Positions 25,599-33,835 of a stretch of 64,000 bases of DNA are shown piece after piece. Source of the stretch: CAXXOK01 sp964497495 (GTDB taxonomy: Bacteria; Bacillota; Clostridia; Christensenellales; Aristaeellaceae). Where the stretch lies: assembly GCA_964497495.1 (NCBI GenBank), contig CAZCCZ010000011.1, positions 13,119-77,118 on the forward strand, written 5' to 3'. How positions within the stretch are numbered: position 1 is the first letter of the stretch; each line of letters begins with the position of its first letter. The notes under the pieces were generated by a model. The model did not search any database, was not told the DNA's origin, and worked only from the letters and a program-made list of their open reading frames with translations. A program made the translations under genes and the position numbers.

Positions 25599-26987
25599 AT
25601 GCGCTACGAAGGGAACTGTGCGAAAGATTTGAAGATCGCCTATATCGGCGGCGGATCGCGCGACTGGGCGTGGTGCCTGATGCGGGACCTGGCGCTGGAA
25701 CCGCAGCTGGAAGGTTCGGTGCGGCTGTACGATATCGACCGCGACGCGGCGGAGCGCAACGCCGTCATCGGCAACCGGATCGCCGACGACCCTCGTGCGA
25801 AGGCCCGCTGGGCCTACGAAGCCGTGGGCAGCCTCGAGGAGGCGCTGACCGGCGCGGATTTCGCGGTGATCTCCATTCTCCCCGGCACGTTCGACGAGAT
25901 GGAAAGCGACGTGCACGCGCCGGAGAAATACGGTATCTACCAGTCCGTCGGCGATACGGTGGGGCCCGCGGGCTGTATACGCGCGCTGCGCACGGTACCC
26001 ATGTACGTGCCCATCGCCGAGGCGATCCGCCGTTTCGCCCCCAAAGCGTGGGTGATCAACTACACCAACCCTATGGCGCAGTGCGTGGCCGCGCTGTACG
26101 CGGTGTATCCGGAAATCCGCGCCTTCGGCTGCTGCCACGGGGTCTTCCACACGCAGGAACTGCTGTGCGCCATGTTGCGGGAGGATTTCGGAATCGACGC
26201 GCACCGCAGGGACATCAGCTGCATGATGAGCGGGGTGAACCATTTTACGTGGATCACCGCCGCGAGCTACCGGGGCACGGACCTGCTTGGGCCGTTTCGC
26301 GCCTTCGCCCTGCGCCACCGGGAGACCGGCTACGACGAGAGCGGCGCTGAGCGGTGGAAGACCGACCCGTTTCAAAGCGCGAACCGCGTGACGCTGGACC
26401 TGTTCCTTCGTTACGGCGCCGTGCCGGCGGGCGGGGACCGCCACATTTGCGAATTCTTGCCGCCGTGGTACCTGCGCGACCCGGAAACGGTGAAAGCCTG
26501 GCGCTTCGGGCTCACCCCGGTCGCGTGGCGCAAAAAGGAACTGGGGGAACGGCTGGCCCGCGGCGCCGCCCTGTACGAAGGCCGGGAAACGATGGAACTT
26601 ACGCCCTCCGGCGAGGAGGGGCACCTGATGATCAAGGCGCTGCTGGGGCTGGGCGACATGCTGACGAACGTCAACCTGCCCAACCGCGGTCAGGCCGCCG
26701 ACCTGCCGCGGGACGTGGTGGTGGAGACGAACGCCAGCTTCACCGGCGCGGGCGTAGCGCCGGTGATGGCGGGCTGCCTGCCGGGCGGCGTGCCGGGCCT
26801 TGTGATGCCCCACGCGGTCAACCAGCGGCTGCTTCTGAAAGCCGCGCTTACAGGGGACCGGGAAGCGGCGTTCCAAGCCTTTTTAAACGAGCCGCTGATG
26901 CGGCTTGACCCCGCGGACGCCCGCGCGCTGTTCGACGAGATGGTCAGGAATACCGCCGCCTGCCTGCCCGCTTCGTGGAAAGCCTGA
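25599..26987 (+). CDS. Glycoside hydrolase family 4 (alpha-glycosidase, possibly alpha-glucuronidase/galacturonidase)
   Basis: A 462-residue cytoplasmic enzyme using the NAD- and Mn-dependent redox-elimination mechanism of GH4. The Rossmann start AYIGGGSRDW is at about 14-23 and VINYTNPMAQ is at 152-161. The metal ligands are Cys179 in CCHG and His215 in GVNHFTW. In GH4 the residues around this Cys correlate with substrate, and a CHG triplet has been associated with uronic-acid-specific members, against CHS in glucosidases and galactosidases; I rely on memory for this. Start ATG 25599 follows AAGGAGGA. The next gene, a NagB-like protein, follows after 30 bases. An alpha-linked uronide or hexoside taken up by the upstream transporter is the likely substrate. 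Confidence 0.88.
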   Translation: MRYEGNCAKDLKIAYIGGGSRDWAWCLMRDLALEPQLEGSVRLYDIDRDAAERNAVIGNRIADDPRAKARWAYEAVGSLEEALTGADFAVISILPGTFDEMESDVHAPEKYGIYQSVGDTVGPAGCIRALRTVPMYVPIAEAIRRFAPKAWVINYTNPMAQCVAALYAVYPEIRAFGCCHGVFHTQELLCAMLREDFGIDAHRRDISCMMSGVNHFTWITAASYRGTDLLGPFRAFALRHRETGYDESGAERWKTDPFQSANRVTLDLFLRYGAVPAGGDRHICEFLPPWYLRDPETVKAWRFGLTPVAWRKKELGERLARGAALYEGRETMELTPSGEEGHLMIKALLGLGDMLTNVNLPNRGQAADLPRDVVVETNASFTGAGVAPVMAGCLPGGVPGLVMPHAVNQRLLLKAALTGDREAAFQAFLNEPLMRLDPADARALFDEMVRNTAACLPASWKA

Positions 26988-27017
26988 TAAAGCCTGATTG
27001 GGAAAGGGGATCAAACC

Positions 27018-27803
27018 ATGATGCACATCACGCTCTGCCCGGACGCCGCCGCCCTCGGCCTGAAAGCCGCGCAGGAAACCGCGCAGATTCTCCGGGAGGC
27101 GATCGCCGGGGACGGCTTCGCCCGGATCGTTCTTTCCACCGGCGCCAGCCAGTTCGCCACGCTGGACGCGCTGGTGCGGCAGCCGGACATCGACTGGAAA
27201 AAGGTGGAGATGTTCCACCTGGACGAATACGTGGGGCTGCCGGATACCCACCCCGCTTCCTTCCGCAAATACCTGAAAGAGCGTTTCGTGGACAGGACGC
27301 GCGTGGGCAAGGCGCATTTCGTGGACGGCACGCCCGCGTGTATCGACGAGCTGACCCGGGAACTGGACCGCGCGCCCGTGCACGTGGGCCTGATCGGCAT
27401 CGGCCAGAACGCGCACGTCGCCTTCAACGACCCTCCCGTGAACTTCGACGTCCGGGACGCCTATATTCTCGTCACGCTGGACGAGGCGTGCAAGGCGCAG
27501 CAGGTGCACGAGGGGTGGTTCCCCACCGTGGACGACGTGCCGAAACAGGCCGTGAGCATGAGCGTAAACCGTATCCTTCGCTGCCGGAAAATCATCTCCG
27601 CCGTGCCGTACGCCGAAAAAGCGAACGCGATCCGGAACACGCTGCAAAACCGGCTTACAGCCGACGTTCCGGGCACGGCGCTCAAGACCCATCCGAATTT
27701 TTCACTCTACGTGGATCGGGATTCCTTCGGCCTTACGACGCTTTCGCAGATCGTGCCCGCCGAAGGCGAAACGGCCTTCGGGATGACGGTGTACACGGCG
27801 TAA
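27018..27803 (+). CDS. NagB/6-phosphogluconolactonase-fold protein, divergent
   Basis: A 261-residue member of the glucosamine-6-phosphate deaminase/isomerase superfamily. The phosphate-binding STGASQ, the catalytic-base segment HLDEYVG and a GIGQNAHVAFNDPP loop are present. The last departs from the canonical GIGxNGHIGFNEP (Gly to Ala twice, Ile to Val, Glu to Asp) but keeps the His. It may deaminate or isomerise an amino-sugar phosphate, or act on another sugar phosphate. ATG 27018 follows AAAGGGGA; a second Met follows directly. It is co-transcribed with GH4 and ends before a terminator. True nagB lies elsewhere in the window, so this is probably a specialised paralogue. Confidence 0.83.
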   Translation: MMHITLCPDAAALGLKAAQETAQILREAIAGDGFARIVLSTGASQFATLDALVRQPDIDWKKVEMFHLDEYVGLPDTHPASFRKYLKERFVDRTRVGKAHFVDGTPACIDELTRELDRAPVHVGLIGIGQNAHVAFNDPPVNFDVRDAYILVTLDEACKAQQVHEGWFPTVDDVPKQAVSMSVNRILRCRKIISAVPYAEKANAIRNTLQNRLTADVPGTALKTHPNFSLYVDRDSFGLTTLSQIVPAEGETAFGMTVYTA

Positions 27804-27844
27804 CGGCGCGAGCGTTCAAGCGGTTTGCGCGATATGCGGGAAGG

Positions 27845-27877
27845 CCGGCCGGCGCGGTTCGCGCGGCCGGTCTTTTT
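27845..27877 (+). terminator. Terminator after the GH4/NagB-like operon
   Basis: CCGGCCGGCGCG pairs with CGCGCGGCCGG with one bulged G around a GTT loop and is followed by TCTTTTT. Confidence 0.8.
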
Positions 27878-27909
27878 GGCGGACGCAAGGCCCGCGTCCG
27901 AGACGCGTA

Positions 27910-27939
27910 TGGACAGGGATCGCCGGGGTGGAGTATACT
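27910..27939 (+). promoter_or_regulatory. Promoter of the ADP-ribosylglycohydrolase gene
   Basis: TGGACA (27910-27915), an 18-base spacer and TATACT (27934-27939) lie just after the terminator. The next gene is therefore a separate transcription unit. Confidence 0.6.
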
Positions 27940-28036
27940 GGGGCGTCCGCATAGCGTACGTAGAGCCGCCGCTTCCGGAACCGTGCGGTGCGGGGCGGCG
28001 CAGCCGCGGGAATCAACGGGTCGGGAGGGACGCGAA

Positions 28037-29413
28037 ATGCTTTCTCAGCAGTCCTGGATGACGGTACGGGAGGCGATCCGGCAGGAGGTTCGGCAGTGTC
28101 TGGAGGAAGGGCGCACCGTTACGCCCGCGCAGGAGGCCGAAGCGGAAGCCATCGAAAAAATCGCCGTGTCCGCGCCCGCCGTAGCGGAACGCCGGGCCGC
28201 CGCGCTGAGCGACGCGCTGGCGGCGGCACCCATGCGCCCCGGTTATCCCTACCGGGAGCCCGATACACTGGAAGAAATCAAAAACCTGCGCGACGTCCAC
28301 GGCCTTCGGGCGCTGCGGCCCGTCGCCGCGGAGTACGACCGGGTTTACGGCGCGTGGCTGGGCCGCTGCGCGGGGTGCCTGCTGGGGCAACCGGTGGAGG
28401 GCTGGACGCGGGCGCGTATCCGGGGCCTGCTGGAAGATACGGGAACCTACCCGCTTTCCGCCTACATCCGTTCGGATGTCGCGCCGGAAATCCGGTTACG
28501 CTGGGGCGTGAAGGACGAGGGCCGGGTATACGGCGGGAACCGGATCAACTGGATCAACAACGTAAGCGGCATGCCCGAGGACGACGATACGAACTACACG
28601 ATTCTGGCCCTGCTTCTGCTGGAAACCTGCGGGCCGGACTTCACGCCCGGCGACGCGGCGGAGACGTGGCTGCGCTGCCTGCCGTTTCTGCACGTGTGCA
28701 CCGCGGAGCGCGTGGCCTACCGGAACCTGTGCAACCTTGTGCTTCCGCCGCTGTCCGCGTTGACGCGCAACCCGTACCGGGAGTGGATCGGGGCGCAGAT
28801 TCGCGGCGACCTGTTCGGCTACGTATCTCCGGGCGACCCCGAAAGGGCGGCGGAATTCGCGTGGCGGGACGCGAGCATCAGCCATTCTAAAAACGGCATC
28901 TATGGGGAGATGTTCGTGGCGGCCATGCTGGCCGCCGCCGCCGTGACGGACGACGTGCCGGAGATCGTCCGGCAGGGGCTTGCGCAGATCCCGCATACGT
29001 CGCGGCTGCACGAGAGCATCAGCGGGGTGCTGGCGACGTATCAGGAGGGCGAAAGCGCGCAGGCGGCCCTCGATTCCGTTTTCAGCCGGTACGACGAGAA
29101 CGTGGGGCACGACTGGTGCCACACCGTGTCCAACGCGATGCTGGTGGCTATCGCGCTGCTGTACGGGGAGAAGGATTTTGAAAAAACGGTCTGTCTGGCC
29201 GTATCGGCCGGGTTCGACACAGACTGCAACGGCGCCACGGCCGGTTCCGTGCTGGGCTGCGCGCTGGGCGCAACGGCGCTGCCGCGCAAGTGGACCGCGC
29301 CGCTGAACGACACCGTCCGCTCGGGCGTGGACGGCGCGGGACAGACAGCCCTGTCGGAGCTTGCCGCGCGGACGGTCGCGCTGGCTCCGGCGGCGGGGCG
29401 GCGGGACGCCTGA
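28037..29413 (+). CDS. ADP-ribosylglycohydrolase-family protein
   Basis: A 458-residue protein with the all-alpha ADP-ribosylglycohydrolase (DraG/ARH) fold after an N-terminal helical extension of about 100 residues. Family marks are GAWLGRCAGCLLGQPVE, the metal-binding EDDDTNYT (DDT), GHDWCHTVSNAML and the second metal site GFDTDCNGATAGSVLG. DraG-type enzymes remove ADP-ribose from proteins or act on related N- or O-glycosidic bonds. Many members lie in sugar-utilisation loci, where they may act as nucleosidase- or glycosidase-like enzymes. ATG 28037 has GGGAGGGA upstream. The gene has its own promoter and terminators on both sides, so its link to the GH4 operon is only positional. Confidence 0.87.
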   Translation: MLSQQSWMTVREAIRQEVRQCLEEGRTVTPAQEAEAEAIEKIAVSAPAVAERRAAALSDALAAAPMRPGYPYREPDTLEEIKNLRDVHGLRALRPVAAEYDRVYGAWLGRCAGCLLGQPVEGWTRARIRGLLEDTGTYPLSAYIRSDVAPEIRLRWGVKDEGRVYGGNRINWINNVSGMPEDDDTNYTILALLLLETCGPDFTPGDAAETWLRCLPFLHVCTAERVAYRNLCNLVLPPLSALTRNPYREWIGAQIRGDLFGYVSPGDPERAAEFAWRDASISHSKNGIYGEMFVAAMLAAAAVTDDVPEIVRQGLAQIPHTSRLHESISGVLATYQEGESAQAALDSVFSRYDENVGHDWCHTVSNAMLVAIALLYGEKDFEKTVCLAVSAGFDTDCNGATAGSVLGCALGATALPRKWTAPLNDTVRSGVDGAGQTALSELAARTVALAPAAGRRDA

Positions 29414-29450
29414 ACTGAAAAGGGCCGGGGGACGCGGAAGATATGAAAAC

Positions 29451-29485
29451 GAAAACCGCTTGAAATCAGGCGGTTTTCTTGCTTT
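29451..29485. terminator. Bidirectional terminator
   Basis: GAAAACCGC pairs with GCGGTTTTC around a 10-base loop, with T-rich sequence on the plus side and A-rich sequence before the stem. It serves the ADP-ribosylglycohydrolase gene and the convergent dhaL-type gene. Confidence 0.75.
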
Positions 29486-29547
29486 CCATTTGATCAGCGT
29501 TCGCAATATTCCACCGCAGGGTTCGGACGGCGCGCGCCGCTTTCGCT

Positions 29548-30213
29548 TTAGATATTGATCGTGATCTTCCGGCTGATCAGCGTGTTCACGATGATCGCGC
29601 AGACGATGGCTCCTCCGTCCGGGCAGTCGCGGGAGCGCTCGGCGATCCATTTCGCCCTTCCGATTTTCGCGATGCAGCCCCGGGTGGCGTTGGCCGCGTT
29701 TTCGGCCTCCACCGCGGCGTGGCGGCCCGCCTCCGCGATATCGAAGGTTTCCAGATAGCGGTCGTGAAGCGCCTCCGAAAACGGAATCAGCGAATCCAGC
29801 ACCGTCTTGTCCCCCAGGTGCGCGCGCCCGTGGATCATGATGGTTTCCACCATCTTCGCGGGAATCTTCAAAATATCCTTATCCTGCAGCGTCTCCTTAT
29901 CCTCCGCGATCTTCGCCGCCTCCTGAATGGAAAAGCAGAGCAGCGTACCCATCGTGGACGGGGCGTTGATGTTGATCTGATACGCGCAGCGGTTCAGCAG
30001 CCCGGATATGCTGTCCTCCCGGGGGTCGTTGAGCTCTTTCAGGATGCAGTACCCAACCTTCTCCATGGAAATGCCCAAGTCGCCGTCGCCGGAAAGGTTA
30101 TCGATGTAGGTCAGCACGTCTTTGGCGTCGATCAATTCCAGCGCCGTGTTCCGGAGCGCTATTCGCAGGTCGTCGATCGTATAACTTACCATGCGCATCA
30201 TCCCCAAACTCAT
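29548..30213 (-). CDS. dhaL: Dihydroxyacetone kinase subunit DhaL-like (copy 1)
   Basis: A 221-residue all-helical nucleotide-binding subunit. The Mg-nucleotide motif GDGDLGISM supplies three aspartates and INAPSTMGTLL matches the DhaL core. DhaL works with DhaK to move phosphate to dihydroxyacetone or a similar short ketose such as erythrulose. The start may be ATG 30213, with GGGGAT upstream, or one of several in-frame ATG codons down to 30192. It follows dhaK by 27 bases and converges on the terminator near 29451. No phosphotransferase subunit DhaM is nearby, so whether it uses ATP or PTS phosphate is open. The plus-strand operon has a second copy. Confidence 0.88.
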   Translation of the reverse strand: MSLGMMRMVSYTIDDLRIALRNTALELIDAKDVLTYIDNLSGDGDLGISMEKVGYCILKELNDPREDSISGLLNRCAYQININAPSTMGTLLCFSIQEAAKIAEDKETLQDKDILKIPAKMVETIMIHGRAHLGDKTVLDSLIPFSEALHDRYLETFDIAEAGRHAAVEAENAANATRGCIAKIGRAKWIAERSRDCPDGGAIVCAIIVNTLISRKITINI

Positions 30214-30240
30214 AGATATCCCCGTATCGGAAACGGAAAA

Positions 30241-31239
30241 TCAGAAACGGACCAGCGGTGAAAACGTCTCGGCGTCCAAAAGGGAGACGAGCGCGTCGTC
30301 CAGCCGCAGGATCGAAACGGAAGCCCCGTTCATGCCCAGCGACGTGGAATAATTCCCGATATACAGCCTGTGTACCCCGATCTCCCTCGCGTCGAGGTCG
30401 TTTTTCAAGTCCCGGTATAGAATATACAGCTCTTCCTGGGATGCCGCGCCCAACCCGTTAACCAGCACGGCCACCCGTTCGCCCGCTTTCAGTTCCTGAT
30501 CCTGCGCGATTCGGGAAATCATGAAATCCGCAATCTCCCGGCTTTTCATAAGCTTGGATCGCCGCACGCCGGTTTCGCCGTGGATGCCGACACCCAGCTC
30601 CATTTCGTCCTCCCCGATGGAGAAGACCGGCGTTCTGGTATTGGGAAGCTGGCACGGGGAAAACGCGACCCCGACGGACGCCAGGTTCCGGTTCACCTGC
30701 TCGGCAACCTCCGCGACCTTTTCCAGCGGTTCGCCCGCCCGCGCGGCCGCGCCGGCGGCTTTGAACGCCAGGACGATACCGCCGATGCAGCGTCGATTGC
30801 GCCATTCCGCTTTCGGCGCGGTGGCGACGTCGTCCGATATGATCACGGTTCTCGTCCGGATACCTTTGTCCTGCGCTTTTCTGGCCGCGATCTCAAAATT
30901 CATGATGTCGCCCGTGTAGTTGCCGATGATAAACACGATGCCCTCCCGGTTGGGTACGTGATCCACCACCCAGTCGATGGTTTCCGCGCTGGGCGTGGAA
31001 AAAACGTTGCCGATCGCGGCGCCGGCGCACAACCCTTCCCCCACGTAGCCCAGAAAAAGGGGAAGGTGCCCGGCTCCGCCGCCGGTTACGATGGACACCC
31101 GATCCGCATTGAGGTGCTCCCGAAGCACGACCGCCTTATGGTCGGCGGGGTTGACGGCATAAAACGACGGGTACGCGCTCAAGACGCCGTCCAGACTTTC
31201 TTCAACGAATGTGTTGGGATCGTTGATAAACTTCTTCAT
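30241..31239 (-). CDS. dhaK: Dihydroxyacetone kinase subunit DhaK-like (copy 1)
   Basis: A 332-residue substrate-binding subunit. The residues known from Escherichia coli DhaK are present: His58 in GGGAGHLP, Asp111 in NYTGDIMNF, and His220 in GVGIHGETG, which forms the hemiaminal with the ketone substrate. The subunit should therefore be active on dihydroxyacetone or another short ketose. AAAGGAAAG precedes ATG 31239. It follows an XRE regulator, with a hairpin between, and is followed by dhaL, giving an xre-dhaK-dhaL unit divergent from a transport operon that carries its own dhaK-dhaL pair. Up to residue 220 the two DhaK copies align without gaps by my count. Confidence 0.92.
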   Translation of the reverse strand: MKKFINDPNTFVEESLDGVLSAYPSFYAVNPADHKAVVLREHLNADRVSIVTGGGAGHLPLFLGYVGEGLCAGAAIGNVFSTPSAETIDWVVDHVPNREGIVFIIGNYTGDIMNFEIAARKAQDKGIRTRTVIISDDVATAPKAEWRNRRCIGGIVLAFKAAGAAARAGEPLEKVAEVAEQVNRNLASVGVAFSPCQLPNTRTPVFSIGEDEMELGVGIHGETGVRRSKLMKSREIADFMISRIAQDQELKAGERVAVLVNGLGAASQEELYILYRDLKNDLDAREIGVHRLYIGNYSTSLGMNGASVSILRLDDALVSLLDAETFSPLVRF

Positions 31240-31258
31240 AACGCTGCTTTCCTTTCAT

Positions 31259-31279
31259 CCGGGCCGACCGTCGGCCCGG
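31259..31279 (-). promoter_or_regulatory. Hairpin between xre-type gene and dhaK
   Basis: CCGGGCCGA pairs with TCGGCCCGG around a CCG loop, just upstream of the dhaK ribosome-binding site. Without a U-tract it may be an attenuating or stabilising stem. Confidence 0.5.
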
Positions 31280-31324
31280 CGCTCGTTCGTGACGGTTTTT
31301 CCGGTGGGCGTGCTTACGGTTCGT

Positions 31325-31789
31325 TTACCGCCGCGCCCTTTTTCCGTTCATAGGATTTAACGGCGGTTTGGCGGCGGAGCGGACGTTTCCTTCCAGTTCG
31401 ATACCCTCCATGGGGCTGATGATGCTTTTATGCCGGTTCATGTCCCTGAAGCGGAACAGATCGATGAGGTTCACCACGTCCAACTGGCTTTTATCGGACA
31501 GTTGCAGAAACCGTGCCATAATCTTCTCCGCCGAAATCACGCTGTTATCCAGCATTCTCACCTCGCGCGAGAACATGTTGAAATCCATGCGAATCCTCGT
31601 GCGCCCCATCAGATAGTCGATGGAAACGCCGAAATAGTCGGCGATTTTCACCAGCATCGCCGCGTCCGGCAGGTTCGTTTCAGATTCGTAATGGGAAATC
31701 GTCGCGACGGAAACCTTCAGGATCCTGGCCAGGTCCTTCTGCGTCAACCGGTTATCCTTACGCAACTCGGAAATAATATCGCCTATCAT
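31325..31789 (-). CDS. XRE-family transcriptional regulator
   Basis: A 154-residue one-component regulator. Residues 1-62 form the lambda-repressor-like helix-turn-helix (RLTQKDLARILKVSVATISHYE, then VSIDYLMGR), and about 90 further residues may mediate oligomerisation or ligand sensing. I chose ATG 31789 because GGAG lies 8 bases upstream; the longer frame from 31819 has no ribosome-binding site. The gene is divergent from the SBP-permease operon and has a strong promoter in the shared AT-rich gap. It is well placed to control itself, dhaKL copy 1 and the divergent operon. Confidence 0.9.
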   Translation of the reverse strand: MIGDIISELRKDNRLTQKDLARILKVSVATISHYESETNLPDAAMLVKIADYFGVSIDYLMGRTRIRMDFNMFSREVRMLDNSVISAEKIMARFLQLSDKSQLDVVNLIDLFRFRDMNRHKSIISPMEGIELEGNVRSAAKPPLNPMNGKRARR

Positions 31790-31839
31790 ACGTTCGCTCC
31801 ATATTTTGCCGCCCAGCATACGTTATTATTGTTAAGTTA

Positions 31840-31868
31840 AGAATAAATTAAGTTTTTTACGTTGTCAA
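31840..31868 (-). promoter_or_regulatory. Promoter of the xre-dhaKL unit
   Basis: On the minus strand, perfect TTGACA (31868-31863), a 17-base spacer and TATTCT (31845-31840) lie about 50 bases before the XRE start. The surrounding TTAAG repeats (TTAAGTTAAG, AATTAAG) could be operator half-sites. No equally good plus-strand promoter was found for the divergent SBP gene. Confidence 0.75.
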
Positions 31869-32031
31869 CCGATATAGTTGCTGATTTCTCAAAAAAGTAT
31901 CGAATAAATAAAATCCGTGATATAAAGGTACCAATAAAACAGGCCGCAGACATATCGTTCACCGAGCGCCGGTACTTTATGGACGCCCCGGTTCAACCGT
32001 ATGTCCGTGTCCCTGGCAGAGGAGGATACTG

Positions 32032-33624
32032 ATGAAAAAGTTCTCGGTCCAATGGTTACTCGTAACGATGGTCCTGTCCCTTATCGTTGGAGGCTTCGGC
32101 CTGACGGGAGCCGCGTTTGCGGAAACCGCCGTCGAATACCCGGTCGCCGGCAACCCGACCGTCACGATCGTTCGCAAGGCGGACCCGGATCTGCCCACGG
32201 TAGGCATCTCGTCTTACAACGAGGCCCCCGGCATCCAGGCGCTGATCGCGCAGACCGGCATCAACGTCAACGTGATCGAGCCGGCGGACAACAACGCCCT
32301 GCTCGTGTATCTGGCCAGCAACAACCTGCCGGATATCGTAATCATGCAGATCAACGGCGTATATCCCGGCGGCATCGGGCAGATGATCACGGATGGGATC
32401 GCCAGCGACCTGACGGCGGACCTGCCCCTGTATGCGCCCGATTACTGGAATTTCATCAATTCCAACCCGAAGTACCTTAGCATCGCGCGCGAACCGGACG
32501 GCAAGTACTACGTCGTCCCCGGCACCATCTACCCGGACGGCTCCGCGTACCGCCACTGGTTCGGACTCGTCGCCCGCCAGGAGTACCTGGATCAGCTTGG
32601 CATGACGGCCCCCACCACCCCCGACGAGATCTACACGTACCTGAAGCGCTGCAAGACCGAGCTTAACGTGGAAACGCCCTTCATGTCCGACGTTTACCGC
32701 TGGAACCACTTCTTCAACTACGACGGCTGCCTCACGTCCCCGTTCGGCCTGGTGATGCTCGGCGAATACGCCGACGAGAACGGCACCGTGCACTACGGTC
32801 AGGCCCAGCAGGAGTACAAGGATTTCCTGGTGTGGCTTAACAAGCTGTATGCGGAAGACCTGTTGGATCCCAACTTCACCGTGACCGACGAAGCCACCGC
32901 GCATGCAGCGATTCTGAGCGGCAAATCCGCGCTGATGCTCACTGCCGCCAGCCGCGTCGCCAACCTGATGAAGAGCTCCGAATCGGAAGATTTCCATCTG
33001 GTCGGGCTTGCGCCGCTTACGAAAGCGGACGGCAGCAAGGCTTACTATTCCTTCGCTTCCACCTACGTGGAAGGTTCCTTCACCGCCTTCATCCCGGAAA
33101 GCACCACCGGCGAGCGGCGCGTGAACGCCCTGAAGCTTCTCAACTACCTGTTTACCCCCGCCGGCCACATGCTGACCAACTACGGCGTGGAAGGCCAGAC
33201 CTACGACATGGTCAACGGCGTGGCGACGCTGAACGATTTCATGACCAAGAACCCCGACGGCAAACCGCTGGACGGTATGCTGCGCGCCTACGGGATGCTG
33301 AACTGGCCGATGTGGTACGACGCCGGGCTGCTGGACCAGCGCTACGCGCTGCCGGAACAGAACCAGTCGATCAACGCCTGGGCGAATTCGGACAGCGACC
33401 TGTACCAGGTTCAGAACACCTCCATCATCCCCGAGTATTCGGACGAGTACGCCAGCCTGTGGACGGATATCAGCACCTACATGACGGAATACCGTTCGCA
33501 GTTCATCACCGGTGCCAAGAGCCCCGACACCTTCGAGACGGAATACCTGCCCACGCTGGAGAAGATGGGTATGCCTCGCGTGCTGGAGATTCTGCAGGAG
33601 TCCTACGACCATTATAACAAGTAA
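32032..33624 (+). CDS. Oligosaccharide-binding protein (LplA type)
   Basis: A 530-residue secreted solute-binding protein. A 30-residue signal ends AFA then ETAV, with no lipobox Cys. The mature protein has the long LplA-type lobe structure (NNALLVYLASNNLPDIVIM near the N-terminus, YGVEGQTYDMVNG near the C-terminus). GAGGAGG lies about 7 bases before ATG 32032. It opens an operon of two permeases, Fe-alcohol dehydrogenase, DhaK, DhaL and a GH2 enzyme, which points to a glycoside whose parts include a short polyol or ketose. It is divergent from the XRE regulator. Confidence 0.92.
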   Translation: MKKFSVQWLLVTMVLSLIVGGFGLTGAAFAETAVEYPVAGNPTVTIVRKADPDLPTVGISSYNEAPGIQALIAQTGINVNVIEPADNNALLVYLASNNLPDIVIMQINGVYPGGIGQMITDGIASDLTADLPLYAPDYWNFINSNPKYLSIAREPDGKYYVVPGTIYPDGSAYRHWFGLVARQEYLDQLGMTAPTTPDEIYTYLKRCKTELNVETPFMSDVYRWNHFFNYDGCLTSPFGLVMLGEYADENGTVHYGQAQQEYKDFLVWLNKLYAEDLLDPNFTVTDEATAHAAILSGKSALMLTAASRVANLMKSSESEDFHLVGLAPLTKADGSKAYYSFASTYVEGSFTAFIPESTTGERRVNALKLLNYLFTPAGHMLTNYGVEGQTYDMVNGVATLNDFMTKNPDGKPLDGMLRAYGMLNWPMWYDAGLLDQRYALPEQNQSINAWANSDSDLYQVQNTSIIPEYSDEYASLWTDISTYMTEYRSQFITGAKSPDTFETEYLPTLEKMGMPRVLEILQESYDHYNK

Positions 33625-33644
33625 TCCCCGTCGGCAACCCAGTT

Positions 33645-33686
33645 CCCGATGTGGCGGCGCGCGTAACGGCACGCCGCCGCATCGGG
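33645..33686 (+). promoter_or_regulatory. Intercistronic hairpin between SBP and permease
   Basis: CCCGATGTGGCGGCG pairs with CGCCGCCGCATCGGG over 15 pairs (one T-G) around a 12-base loop, 20 bases after the SBP stop. The rest of the 211-base gap to the permease gene holds nothing else I recognise. Confidence 0.75.
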
Positions 33687-33835
33687 CGCCCGGTTTCAAG
33701 CCGACATCCGAACGTCCCCTCCCCAGCCCCGCGCAGCTCGCATACGGTGGTACGGGAAGGCTCCCCCCGCGACCGCCGGGCAAACGCCCGTTCAAACGAC
33801 GGCCCTGATTTTGAATCGTGAATGGGGAAAGAAAA

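Noticed and set aside
26975..28036. Long upstream extension of the ADP-ribosylglycohydrolase frame
   Set aside because: It crosses the NagB-like gene, a terminator and a promoter. ATG 28037 is preceded by GGGAGGGA and begins the family-like part.
28037..29413. ADP-ribosylglycohydrolase as the last gene of the GH4 operon
   Set aside because: A terminator at 27845-27877 and a promoter at 27910-27939 separate it from the GH4/NagB-like unit.
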